A program made the translations under genes and the position numbers. Under the pieces are notes generated by a model. That model was not told the origin of the DNA. It was given only the letters and a program-made list of their open reading frames with translations, and did no database searches. This document shows positions 1-5,414 of a stretch of DNA of 9,139 nucleotides, piece by piece (position 1 is the stretch's first letter; each line of letters starts with the position of its first letter). The DNA is from Actinomycetospora sp. (GTDB lineage Bacteria; Actinomycetota; Actinomycetes; Mycobacteriales; Pseudonocardiaceae): the NCBI GenBank assembly GCA_025925615.1, contig JAICLN010000159.1, positions 1-9,139 of the forward strand, given 5' to 3'.

Positions 1-810
1 GATAGGCTCGGTCCAGGTGACGTCGAGCCCGGCGCCGGCGAGGTGCCCGGAGCGCAGGGCCGCGAGCAGGGCGCCGTGATCGATCACGGGTCCGCGGCCG
101 ACGTTGACGACGTGCCCACCGGCCCGGAGCGCGGCGAGGGCCGCGTCGGCGACGACGCCGCGGGTGTCGTCGGTGAGCGGACACGCGACGACGAGGTCGT
201 CGCACCCGGCCAGCGCCGCGGGCAGGTCGTCCGCGCGGCGGTAGGAGTCGAGCACGGCGGCCGCGGCCGGGTAGGCGTCTGCGCCGCGGCGCCCGATCCC
301 GACGACGTGGACGCCGAACGCCCGCAGCCGGACCGCCACCTCGACCCCGATGTCGCCGGTGCCGAGCACGGCGACCGTCCGACCGCGCAGCATCGTCCCC
401 ATCGGCGTCCCGACCGCCTTCTCGGCGACTCCTCCGCGGGCCTCCTCGAAGCGGCGCAGCAGCGCCAGGAGGAGGAGCACGGCGAGCTCGGCGACGGCCG
501 TGGCGTTGCCCGACCCGCCTCCGGGGACGTTCGCGACGGGGATCCCGCGGGCGCGGGCGGCGTCGAGGTCGACGCCGGACACCCCGACCCCGAACTGCTG
601 GACGAACCGCGCCCCACAGGCGTCCATCAGTGTCCCGTCGATCGTGCTGCCCAGCGGCGAGAGCACGTCCACGAGCTCCGGCGCGGCGTGGGGCACGTCG
701 ACGAGCTCCACGGCGCCGAGGCCGGGGACCCCCTCCGCGAGCGCCGCGGAGAGGCAGCGCCGCACCGCCGGGAACCCACCGCCGACCAGTCCGATGCGCA
801 CGTCGATCAC
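1..810 (-). CDS. D-isomer-specific 2-hydroxyacid dehydrogenase (C-terminus cut off by window edge)
   Basis: Predicted cytosolic NAD(P)-dependent enzyme interconverting a 2-oxoacid and a D-2-hydroxyacid; the substrate cannot be told. 270 residues are visible out of a usual 310-330. The start is GTG at 810, overlapping the exoribonuclease stop as GTGA; no ATG competes. Seen: an N-terminal catalytic half with the family-typical stretch QQFGVGVSGVDLDAARARGI (residues 71-90), the Rossmann glycine motif GTGDIG (150-155), the catalytic Arg in NVGRG (R239) and the catalytic Glu in TEP (E268). The catalytic His lies beyond the window. After the second Rossmann strand the sequence is GIGRRG (171-176), with Arg where NAD-specific members have Asp. 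By family knowledge this hints at NADPH preference, as in glyoxylate/hydroxypyruvate reductases. The overlap implies translational coupling to the exoribonuclease; no functional link is obvious. Confidence 0.9.
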   Translation of the reverse strand, partial: MIDVRIGLVGGGFPAVRRCLSAALAEGVPGLGAVELVDVPHAAPELVDVLSPLGSTIDGTLMDACGARFVQQFGVGVSGVDLDAARARGIPVANVPGGGSGNATAVAELAVLLLLALLRRFEEARGGVAEKAVGTPMGTMLRGRTVAVLGTGDIGVEVAVRLRAFGVHVVGIGRRGADAYPAAAAVLDSYRRADDLPAALAGCDDLVVACPLTDDTRGVVADAALAALRAGGHVVNVGRGPVIDHGALLAALRSGHLAGAGLDVTWTEPI

Positions 811-1367
811 GATGCCACGTCGTCGTCCCGACCGGGCGCGCCGCGGCGGGCCTCACGCCCCTCGACCCCGGCCATCCCGAGCTCGCGCCAGCGGGCGTCG
901 ATGACCTCCCACTTGGCCAGGTTGTGCCGGGCGTCGGCGAGCGCGTCGTGGGCGTCCTCGGGCGCGGGGGGCAGGTCGGGGCGCCCGACGTCGTCCCACC
1001 GCTGGCGCATGTCGCGGGTGAAGCGGGGCAGGGCCCGGGGCAGGTCGGGCATCGCGCCCCAGAGCTGGGCGACGACGACGTGGTCGTAGGGCGCGTTCCA
1101 CGCCCACAGCTCCACCGGCCCCGCCCCCGCCGTCACGAACTCGTAGAAGCCCTCGCGGATCTGCAGCCGGCTGCGCCAGACCGGGTCGGAGGCCGGCGGC
1201 AGCTTGTCGAGGACGTTCTTGCGCACCCACGGACCGGCGCGCATCGGGTCGAACGCCCGGGAGACCGCGTAGAACTCACGGCCGGTCTCGTCGACGGCGC
1301 CGAGGGAGACGAGCTCGATCGTGGTCCCGTCCTCGATGAACTCGCAGTCGTAGAAGATCCGTGCCAC
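807..1367 (-). CDS. DEDDh-family 3'-5' exoribonuclease, Rv2179c-like
   Basis: 186-residue protein resembling the small mycobacterial exoribonuclease Rv2179c, an RNase T/DnaQ-fold nuclease that removes 3' nucleotides from RNA with two divalent metal ions. All five DEDDh residues are present: D7 and E9 in YDCEF, D95 in AWNAPYDH, and H140 with D145 in the HDALAD segment (His-x4-Asp). RAGPWVRKNVL (43-53) and LPRFTRDMRQRW (113-124) also fit the Mtb protein as I remember it. The start is GTG at 1367, where the protein begins MARIFYDCEF; an ATG ten bases upstream is out of frame. The Shine-Dalgarno is weak (GAGGA about 12 bases upstream). A poor -10-like GACAAT (1381..1376) could allow a near-leaderless transcript, but no -35 was found. 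It follows plsC after 59 bp and overlaps the dehydrogenase by four bases. The tail after about residue 165 is charged and probably disordered. Confidence 0.9.
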   Translation of the reverse strand: MARIFYDCEFIEDGTTIELVSLGAVDETGREFYAVSRAFDPMRAGPWVRKNVLDKLPPASDPVWRSRLQIREGFYEFVTAGAGPVELWAWNAPYDHVVVAQLWGAMPDLPRALPRFTRDMRQRWDDVGRPDLPPAPEDAHDALADARHNLAKWEVIDARWRELGMAGVEGREARRGAPGRDDDVAS

Positions 1368-1404
1368 GGGACCCCATTGTCCTCGGAGGCGGTACGCGCG
1401 GTCC

Positions 1405-1423
1405 CGGGTCCCCCGGGGACCCG
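1405..1423 (-). terminator. GC-rich hairpin just after the acyltransferase stop
   Basis: CGGGTCCCC (1405-1413) and GGGGACCCG (1415-1423) are a perfect 9-base inverted repeat around one base. A real RNA hairpin would open to about 7 bp with a 5-base loop. It starts four bases after the acyltransferase stop (1427..1429) and lies before the exoribonuclease start. There is no U tract, so it may be a weak terminator, a 3'-end stabilising stem, or only GC-rich coincidence. Confidence 0.4.
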
Positions 1424-1426
1424 TGC

Positions 1427-2113
1427 TCACGCGGCCTGGTCGGCTTCCTCCTTGGCCTTCGAGGCGTACACGTCGACGTACTCCTGGCCGGAGAGCTCCA
1501 TGAGCGCGTACATCACCTCGTCGGTGATGGCGCGCTCCACCTGGCGGTCGTTCGCGATGTCGAAGTAGCGCGAGACGTCGATCGGCTCGCCGATGACGAT
1601 GCGGATCTTCACCGGGCGCCAGAACCGGGACCCGACGGGGTTGGCCCGGTCGGTGCCGACCATCGCGACCGGCACGACGGGGACCTTGGCCTCCAGCGCC
1701 ATGCGGGCGACGCCGGTCCGGCCCTTGTAGAGCCGGCCGTCGGGCGAGCGGGTGCCCTCGGGATAGATGCCGAACAGGCGGCCCTCGCGCAGCACCCCGA
1801 TCCCGGTGTCGAGCGCGGCACGGGCGGCGCGGCCGTTGCCGCGCTCGATCGGCACCTGGCCCATCCCCGAGAAGAACCAGCGCTGCAGGGTGCCCTTCGG
1901 ACCCGGCGTCGTGAAGTACTCGGACTTGGCGGGGAACGCCATGCGGCGCGGCACCATCAGGGGCAGCACGAACGAGTCCAGGACGGCCAGGTGGTTGGAG
2001 GCCACGAGGGCTCCGCCGGATCGGGGCAGGTTCTCCGCGCCGCGGACCTCGGGACGGAACGCCGCCCGCATCAGCGGCCCGAGGAACACCCACTTCATCA
2101 GCCAGTAGAGCAC
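1427..2113 (-). CDS. plsC: 1-acyl-sn-glycerol-3-phosphate acyltransferase (PlsC/LPLAT family)
   Basis: 228-residue acyltransferase that should move a fatty acyl group from acyl-CoA or acyl-ACP to lysophosphatidic acid, or a related lysophospholipid, at the inner face of the membrane. All four LPLAT blocks are visible: NHLAVLD (40-46) with the His-x4-Asp catalytic pair H41/D46; GQVPIERGN (85-93); the glycerophosphate-binding YPEGTRSPDGRLYKGRTG (117-134); and VPVVPVAMVG (144-153). The first 20 residues are hydrophobic and aromatic (LYWLMKWVFLGPL), consistent with a membrane-associating helix. The start is GTG at 2113, set by a near-perfect AAGGAGG 8 bases upstream. It corresponds in family and position to Rv2182c of M. 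tuberculosis. The exact acceptor cannot be deduced: actinobacterial paralogues may act on other lysolipids. Confidence 0.92.
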   Translation of the reverse strand: MLYWLMKWVFLGPLMRAAFRPEVRGAENLPRSGGALVASNHLAVLDSFVLPLMVPRRMAFPAKSEYFTTPGPKGTLQRWFFSGMGQVPIERGNGRAARAALDTGIGVLREGRLFGIYPEGTRSPDGRLYKGRTGVARMALEAKVPVVPVAMVGTDRANPVGSRFWRPVKIRIVIGEPIDVSRYFDIANDRQVERAITDEVMYALMELSGQEYVDVYASKAKEEADQAA

Positions 2114-2121
2114 CGCTCTCG

Positions 2122-2128
2122 CCTCCTT
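2122..2128 (-). promoter_or_regulatory. Shine-Dalgarno of the acyltransferase gene
   Basis: AAGGAGG on the minus strand, 8 bases before the GTG at 2113. It is the strongest ribosome binding site in the window and decides this start over longer upstream reading in the same frame. Confidence 0.85.
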
Positions 2129-2144
2129 GCTCCCCGGACGTCGC

Positions 2145-2174
2145 AGCGTAGGCAGCCGCGTTCTCGCCGGACAA
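2145..2174 (-). promoter_or_regulatory. Candidate sigma-A-type promoter for the acyltransferase
   Basis: On the minus strand TTGTCC (2174..2169; 4 of 6 to TTGACA) is followed after 18 bases by TACGCT (2150..2145; fits the actinobacterial TAnnnT -10). Transcription would start near 2138, leaving a leader of about 25 bases that contains the AAGGAGG site. Spacing and position are right, but the match is by eye only. Confidence 0.45.
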
Positions 2175-2314
2175 CGACACCGCGTCGTGCCCGTCACCGG
2201 AGAGTGTGTCGACTCGCCCACCCGTTCGGGCACCTGGCCGTACCGCGGACGTGTGGGACGTGCCACGATGGGCCCGGGCCGGGCCGTCGTTCGGCGCCCG
2301 GACGACCCTGGGTT

Positions 2315-2319
2315 GGAGG
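2315..2319 (+). promoter_or_regulatory. Shine-Dalgarno of the carboxylesterase gene
   Basis: GGAGG 5 bases before GTG 2325 and 11 before GTG 2331. It supports the short start rather than the open frame beginning at 2127. Confidence 0.65.
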
Positions 2320-2324
2320 CGCTC

Positions 2325-3131
2325 GTGCCCGTGATGCTCGGGGCGGAGCCGTTCTCCGCCGATCCCGAGGGCGATCCCGGGATCGGCGTGGTGCTCTCGC
2401 ACGGCTTCACCGGCACTCCCCAGAGCATGCGCCCGTGGGGCGAGCACCTCGCCGCCGAGGGCTTCGCGGTCCGCGGCCCGCGCCTCCCCGGGCACGGCAC
2501 GACGTGGCGCGACATGCAGGCCACCCGGTGGCCGGACTGGTACGGCGAACTGGCCCGCGCGGTCGACGACCTGGCCGCCCGCTGTCGCTCGGTGTTCGTC
2601 TTCGGGCTCTCCATGGGCGGGACGCTGACGCTGCGCCTCGCCGAGTCCTACGGCGACGCGATCGCCGGACTCTGCCTGGTCAACCCCTCCGTGACGACGC
2701 TGCGGCGCGATGCCGCGTTCGCCCGCTACCTGGTCCGCGTGTGGCCGTGGGCGAACGCCGTCGCGAACGACGTCGCCAAGCCGGGGGTGACCGAGCTGGC
2801 GTACGACCGCGTGCCGCTCAAGGCCTTCGTCTCGCTCACCGAGCTGTGGGACCTGGTGCGGGGCGACCTCGCGCGGGTCGACCAGCCGGTGCTGCTGTAC
2901 CGCTCGGCGACGGACCACGTGGTGGAGCCGGTCAACGCGCGGCTGGTGCTCGACGGCGTCTCCTCGACCGACACGACCGAGGTCGTCCTGCCCGACAGCT
3001 ACCACGTCGCGACCCTCGATCACGACGCCCCGACGATCTTCGCGGGCAGCACGGCCTTCGCCCGGCGCGTCGACGCCGCGCGCGCGACCCCCGCACCGAT
3101 CACCAGCCCGACCGCAGGGAACCGCGCATGA
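2325..3131 (+). CDS. Serine carboxylesterase, alpha/beta hydrolase (Est30-like)
   Basis: 268-residue alpha/beta-hydrolase expected to hydrolyse short- to medium-chain acyl esters or monoacylglycerols in the cytosol. Seen: the oxyanion-hole segment SHGFTGTPQSM (25-35), PGHG (55-58), the nucleophile elbow GLSMGG with S96, the acid D197 in SATDHVVEP (194-202), and the catalytic H227 in DSYHVATLD (224-232). The last motif and the overall length resemble Bacillus/Geobacillus Est30 carboxylesterases. The start is GTG at 2325, with GGAGG 5 bases upstream. GTG 2331 and ATG 2334 are in-frame alternatives costing 2-3 residues; a start at 2127 is unlikely because the added 66 residues look random. The stop overlaps the next gene's ATG as ATGA, so the two are likely co-translated. 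This gene pair is an insertion relative to the Mtb arrangement as I recall it. The natural substrate is unknown. Confidence 0.9.
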   Translation: MPVMLGAEPFSADPEGDPGIGVVLSHGFTGTPQSMRPWGEHLAAEGFAVRGPRLPGHGTTWRDMQATRWPDWYGELARAVDDLAARCRSVFVFGLSMGGTLTLRLAESYGDAIAGLCLVNPSVTTLRRDAAFARYLVRVWPWANAVANDVAKPGVTELAYDRVPLKAFVSLTELWDLVRGDLARVDQPVLLYRSATDHVVEPVNARLVLDGVSSTDTTEVVLPDSYHVATLDHDAPTIFAGSTAFARRVDAARATPAPITSPTAGNRA

Positions 3132-3751
3132 GCTCGCCCGATCCCGACGACACCCCCCGGCCGGAGACCCCCCGCCGCCCGGACGGGCCCGCCGACGCGC
3201 GGCGGTTCGAGCTCCCCGAGGACATCGACGCGGCGTTCGCGGCGATCGTGGCCGAGTGGGCGGGCGCGGACGCCCCGCGCTGGCCCGACCCCGACGGCCT
3301 CGCCTCGGGCGTCGGCCTCGCGACGCCGCCGCAGGGTCAGCCGGAGGCCCACCCCGAGCGCCGGCCGAACGACCTCTTCGCCGAGGGCCCGCTGATCCCG
3401 GACTCCCCGACGATCCCGCCGGAGCTCCCGCGCACCCCCCGCCCGCCCCGGGCCGACGCCGAGATCCCCCGGCCCGCGCGGCGCGAGCCGACCGATGCCG
3501 CCGAGCACTTCGTGCCTCCGGAGCCGCCCCCGCTCCCGCGGATCGGGATGTCGAGCCTGCTCGGCCTGCTGCTCCTCGTCGTCGGGGTCGTGCTGCTCGC
3601 GCTGCCGGCCCTGGTCGGCGGTGAGCTCGCCGGGCTCGGCATCGTCCCCGGACTGCTCGCGATGGCGGCCGGGCTGGGCTGGCTGGTGGTCGGGATGCGG
3701 CGCCCGTCCGGCGACGACTCGACCGACGGTCCGGGTTCCGGCGTCCTGTAG
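3128..3751 (+). CDS. Proline-rich protein with two C-terminal membrane helices, unknown function
   Basis: 207-residue protein of unknown role. Layout: a short disordered acidic/proline N-terminus; a possible amphipathic helix FELPEDIDAAFAAIVAEW (residues 27-44), the most family-like part; a long proline-rich linker (about 50-135) ending in HFVPPEPPPLPR (127-138); then two hydrophobic spans, about 142-163 and 168-190, joined by a short Gly-rich turn; and a hydrophilic tail. It resembles the actinobacterial hypothetical proteins often labelled DUF308-like, but this is recollection, not a search. The N-terminal 140 residues probably lie in the cytoplasm, with a helical hairpin in the membrane. 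The ATG overlaps the esterase stop (ATGA), so both may act together, perhaps with this protein as a membrane partner; that is inference only. Confidence 0.82.
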   Translation: MSSPDPDDTPRPETPRRPDGPADARRFELPEDIDAAFAAIVAEWAGADAPRWPDPDGLASGVGLATPPQGQPEAHPERRPNDLFAEGPLIPDSPTIPPELPRTPRPPRADAEIPRPARREPTDAAEHFVPPEPPPLPRIGMSSLLGLLLLVVGVVLLALPALVGGELAGLGIVPGLLAMAAGLGWLVVGMRRPSGDDSTDGPGSGVL

Positions 3752-3784
3752 GTGCTCTGCGCGCTCACGGGCGCGAAGCGCACC
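3751..3784. terminator. Bidirectional hairpin at the convergent gene junction
   Basis: Arms 3751-3764 (GGTGCTCTGCGCGC) and 3771-3784 (GCGCGAAGCGCACC) pair at 12 of 14 positions around the loop TCACGG. Mismatches are at 3756/3779 and 3759/3776. The hairpin sits exactly between the convergent membrane-protein and glucokinase genes. It includes the last base of the former and the final codons and stop of the latter (3765-3767, in the loop). With no T tract on either side, it would be an actinobacterial-type non-canonical terminator. Confidence 0.55.
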
Positions 3785-4727
3785 TCTCGCGAGCGTCCAG
3801 GGCCGCGCCGATCAGCCCGGCGTCCCCGCCGAGCACCGCGGGGCGCACCTGCGCGAGCCGGCGGTGGCCCCCGCCCGGGCTCTCCGCGCGGTAGGTGCGC
3901 ACGGCGGCGTCCAGGAAGGGCGGGGCGGAGGCGGACACCTCGCCGCCGATCACGACGACGTCGGGGTCGAACACGTCCGCGACGAGCGAGAGGCCCCGGC
4001 CCAGCCAGCCCGCGAAGTCGGCGACCACGCGCAGCGCGAGCCCGTCACCGCCGGCCGCCGCATGGGCGACGTCCCGCCCGGTCAGCGGGAGCCCCCGCTC
4101 CCAGGTGGCCCGCAGGGTGGAGAAGTCCTCGCCGACCGCGACGAGCTCGTCCGCGCCGGTTCCGAGGGCGGTCCCGCTGCAGTAGCGCTCGAAGCAGCCC
4201 CGCTTCCCGCACGGGCAGGGCCGGCCGTCCGGGACGAGCACGAGGTGCCCCAGCTCGGGCGCGACGCCGAAGGCCCCGCGGAAGACGGTGCCCTCGACCA
4301 GCAGCGCGGCGCCGACCCCGGTGCCGAGGGCGATCAGGACCGCGACGCGCGCCCCCGCGGCGGCACCGACCCGGTGCTCGGCGAGGCCGGCGGCGTTGGC
4401 GTCGTGCTCGAGGGTCACCGGCAGCCCGAGGCGCTGCGACATGCGTTCGACGACGGGTTCGTCGCGCCACGGCAGGTGGGCGCCGAAGGAGACCGACCGT
4501 CGGTCGCGGTCGACGAAGCCGGCCACGGCCAACCCGACGCCGGCCACCTCGCGACCGTCCGCCCGCGCTTCCCCGACGAGGTGGTCGACGAGGCCCGCCA
4601 CCGTCTCGTCGAGCTCGGGTGCGGTCCGCGGGGTCGGGGCGACGCGGGTGGCGAGCAGCGTCCCGTCGGCGTCGACGAGCCCGGCCTTCGCCGAGGTGCC
4701 GCCGACGTCGACGCCGAGGGTCAGCAC
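3765..4727 (-). CDS. glk: ROK-family glucokinase
   Basis: 320-residue sugar kinase expected to phosphorylate glucose to glucose-6-phosphate in the cytosol. Seen: N-terminal phosphate loop GVDVGGTSAK (5-14); catalytic Asp in LEHDANAAGLAE (D109), which is the usual glucokinase form; second phosphate motif ALGTGVGAALL (133-143); PELGH (157-161) giving sugar-binding E158 and zinc ligand H161; and the ROK zinc signature CPCGKRGCFE (171-180) with three Cys ligands. There is no helix-turn-helix N-terminus, so it is a kinase rather than a ROK repressor. The polyphosphate-glucokinase type was considered, but the CxCGxxGCxE motif favours the ATP-dependent class. The start is GTG at 4727, overlapping the upstream gene's stop by 7 bases; only a weak GGCGGA precedes it, so translation is probably coupled. 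N-acetylmannosamine or other sugar specificity cannot be excluded. Confidence 0.92.
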   Translation of the reverse strand: MLTLGVDVGGTSAKAGLVDADGTLLATRVAPTPRTAPELDETVAGLVDHLVGEARADGREVAGVGLAVAGFVDRDRRSVSFGAHLPWRDEPVVERMSQRLGLPVTLEHDANAAGLAEHRVGAAAGARVAVLIALGTGVGAALLVEGTVFRGAFGVAPELGHLVLVPDGRPCPCGKRGCFERYCSGTALGTGADELVAVGEDFSTLRATWERGLPLTGRDVAHAAAGGDGLALRVVADFAGWLGRGLSLVADVFDPDVVVIGGEVSASAPPFLDAAVRTYRAESPGGGHRRLAQVRPAVLGGDAGLIGAALDARERCASRP

Positions 4728-5413
4728 GGCCGCGTCCGCCGGCGGACCGGGATGCGCTGGACACCGCGGGTCGAGCGCGCCGCGGCGGGCGTGGGGGTGC
4801 GGGTGGCCGGCCCGGGCGCGGACGGGGCCGGTGTGGTCGGCGCGGGCTCCGGAGCGGCGGTGGGGGCCGGGGCGCCCGTCGGCCGGGGGCGGGGACTCGG
4901 GCGGGGACCCCGCTTGCCGGTGGGCCGGTCGGGGGCGGGCCGGGGCGGCTCGTCGGAGGCCGGGGCGGACGGGGCGGGCTCGGGGTCGAACCGCGCGTGG
5001 GCGGGGACGTCCCCGGGTTCCTCGGCCTCGTCGTGAGCGGGTCCGGTCGCCGTCGGGTCGGGGGCCGCCGGGGCACCCGTCGTCGGGAACGGGTGCTCCT
5101 GGACAGGGTGCTCGTGGGCGTGGCTCTGGAGGAGCAACCGGAGCACGACGAGCAGCGCGGACGCCTGTTCGGCGAGGTGGGCGGTGAGCTCGGGCTGCTC
5201 CCCGCGCAGGGCCGCGACCAGCGTGCACACCGGGCACCAGGTGCAGGGCCCGGCGCTCTGCCGGGGGCGCGAGGCACCCGCCGCCCGCGCCGTCGCCACC
5301 CCGTCGACCCGGGTGCCGACCCAGTCCAGCAGCGTCGTCGCCGTCGCCCGCGCCTCGCGGGCCAGCTGCTCGCGCGCCGCCCGGTCCGCCGCGCTTCCCC
5401 CCGGTCCCGTCAC
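4721..5413 (-). CDS. CxxCxxC protein with long proline-rich tail, Rv2183c-like, unknown function
   Basis: 230-residue protein of unknown function. Residues 1-100 form the conserved part: a helical start (RAAREQLAREARATATTLLDWV), then GPCTWCPVCTLVAALRGEQPEL (residues 55-76) with C57, C60 and C63, followed by a hydrophobic helix LAEQASALLVVLRLLL (80-95) and a His-rich HAHEH. Residues from about 103 to the end are Pro/Ala/Thr/Arg-rich, surely disordered, and finish in a basic RRRTRPC. The close Cys triplet suggests metal or redox chemistry, but a full zinc site would need another ligand, perhaps one of the following His. Position and core match what I recall of Rv2183c, though the tail is much longer than in the ~130-residue Mtb protein. 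The start is GTG at 5413, one base after the ATPase stop; the stop overlaps the glucokinase start. Skewed composition explains the many spurious frames here. Confidence 0.8.
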   Translation of the reverse strand: MTGPGGSAADRAAREQLAREARATATTLLDWVGTRVDGVATARAAGASRPRQSAGPCTWCPVCTLVAALRGEQPELTAHLAEQASALLVVLRLLLQSHAHEHPVQEHPFPTTGAPAAPDPTATGPAHDEAEEPGDVPAHARFDPEPAPSAPASDEPPRPAPDRPTGKRGPRPSPRPRPTGAPAPTAAPEPAPTTPAPSAPGPATRTPTPAAARSTRGVQRIPVRRRTRPC

Positions 5414-5414
5414 G

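Larger units (their letters stand above)
2114..2324. other. Divergent intergenic region, acyltransferase / carboxylesterase
   Basis: About 211 bp between divergently read genes. It holds the minus-strand promoter and ribosome site described separately and the esterase ribosome site (GGAGG, 2315-2319). The esterase reading frame stays open back to 2127, but that extension reads like translated non-coding DNA, with no family similarity. No convincing plus-strand -35/-10 pair was found; CACGAT (2264-2269) is the best -10-like hexamer and lacks a -35. No RNA gene or repeat is apparent. Confidence 0.6.

Noticed and set aside
43..1568. Several plus-strand open frames over the dehydrogenase and exonuclease
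   Set aside because: They are shadows typical of high-GC DNA. The minus-strand frames carry intact catalytic motifs.
2127..2324. Longer esterase with start at 2127
   Set aside because: The extra 66 residues show no similarity to esterases, no signal peptide pattern and no good ribosome site, whereas GGAGG sits just before GTG 2325.
807..3023. Long minus-strand open frame that would join the exoribonuclease to about 550 more N-terminal residues
   Set aside because: The upstream part is antisense to the acyltransferase and esterase frames, is rich in Arg/Ala/Gly/His/Pro and shows no family motif. The nuclease itself begins at MARIFYDCEF.
1361..3127. Long plus-strand open frame upstream of the membrane protein (796 codons to 3751)
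   Set aside because: Only the part from ATG 3128 looks like a protein; the earlier part is antisense to the acyltransferase and out of frame with the esterase.
3752..3764. Possible tRNA, riboswitch or CRISPR in the short gaps of the window
   Set aside because: No cloverleaf, repeat-spacer pattern or known aptamer core was seen in any intergenic stretch.
4734..4747. 14-base perfect palindrome GTCCGCCGGCGGAC seven bases before the glucokinase start
   Set aside because: It lies within coding sequence, and at this GC content about one such palindrome is expected by chance in a window this size. It could mask the weak ribosome site, but there is no independent support.
4740..5110. Apparent GGGGCGG-type repeats
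   Set aside because: They are the reverse strand of codons for a proline/alanine-rich disordered tail; units vary in length and sequence, so this is not a true repeat array.
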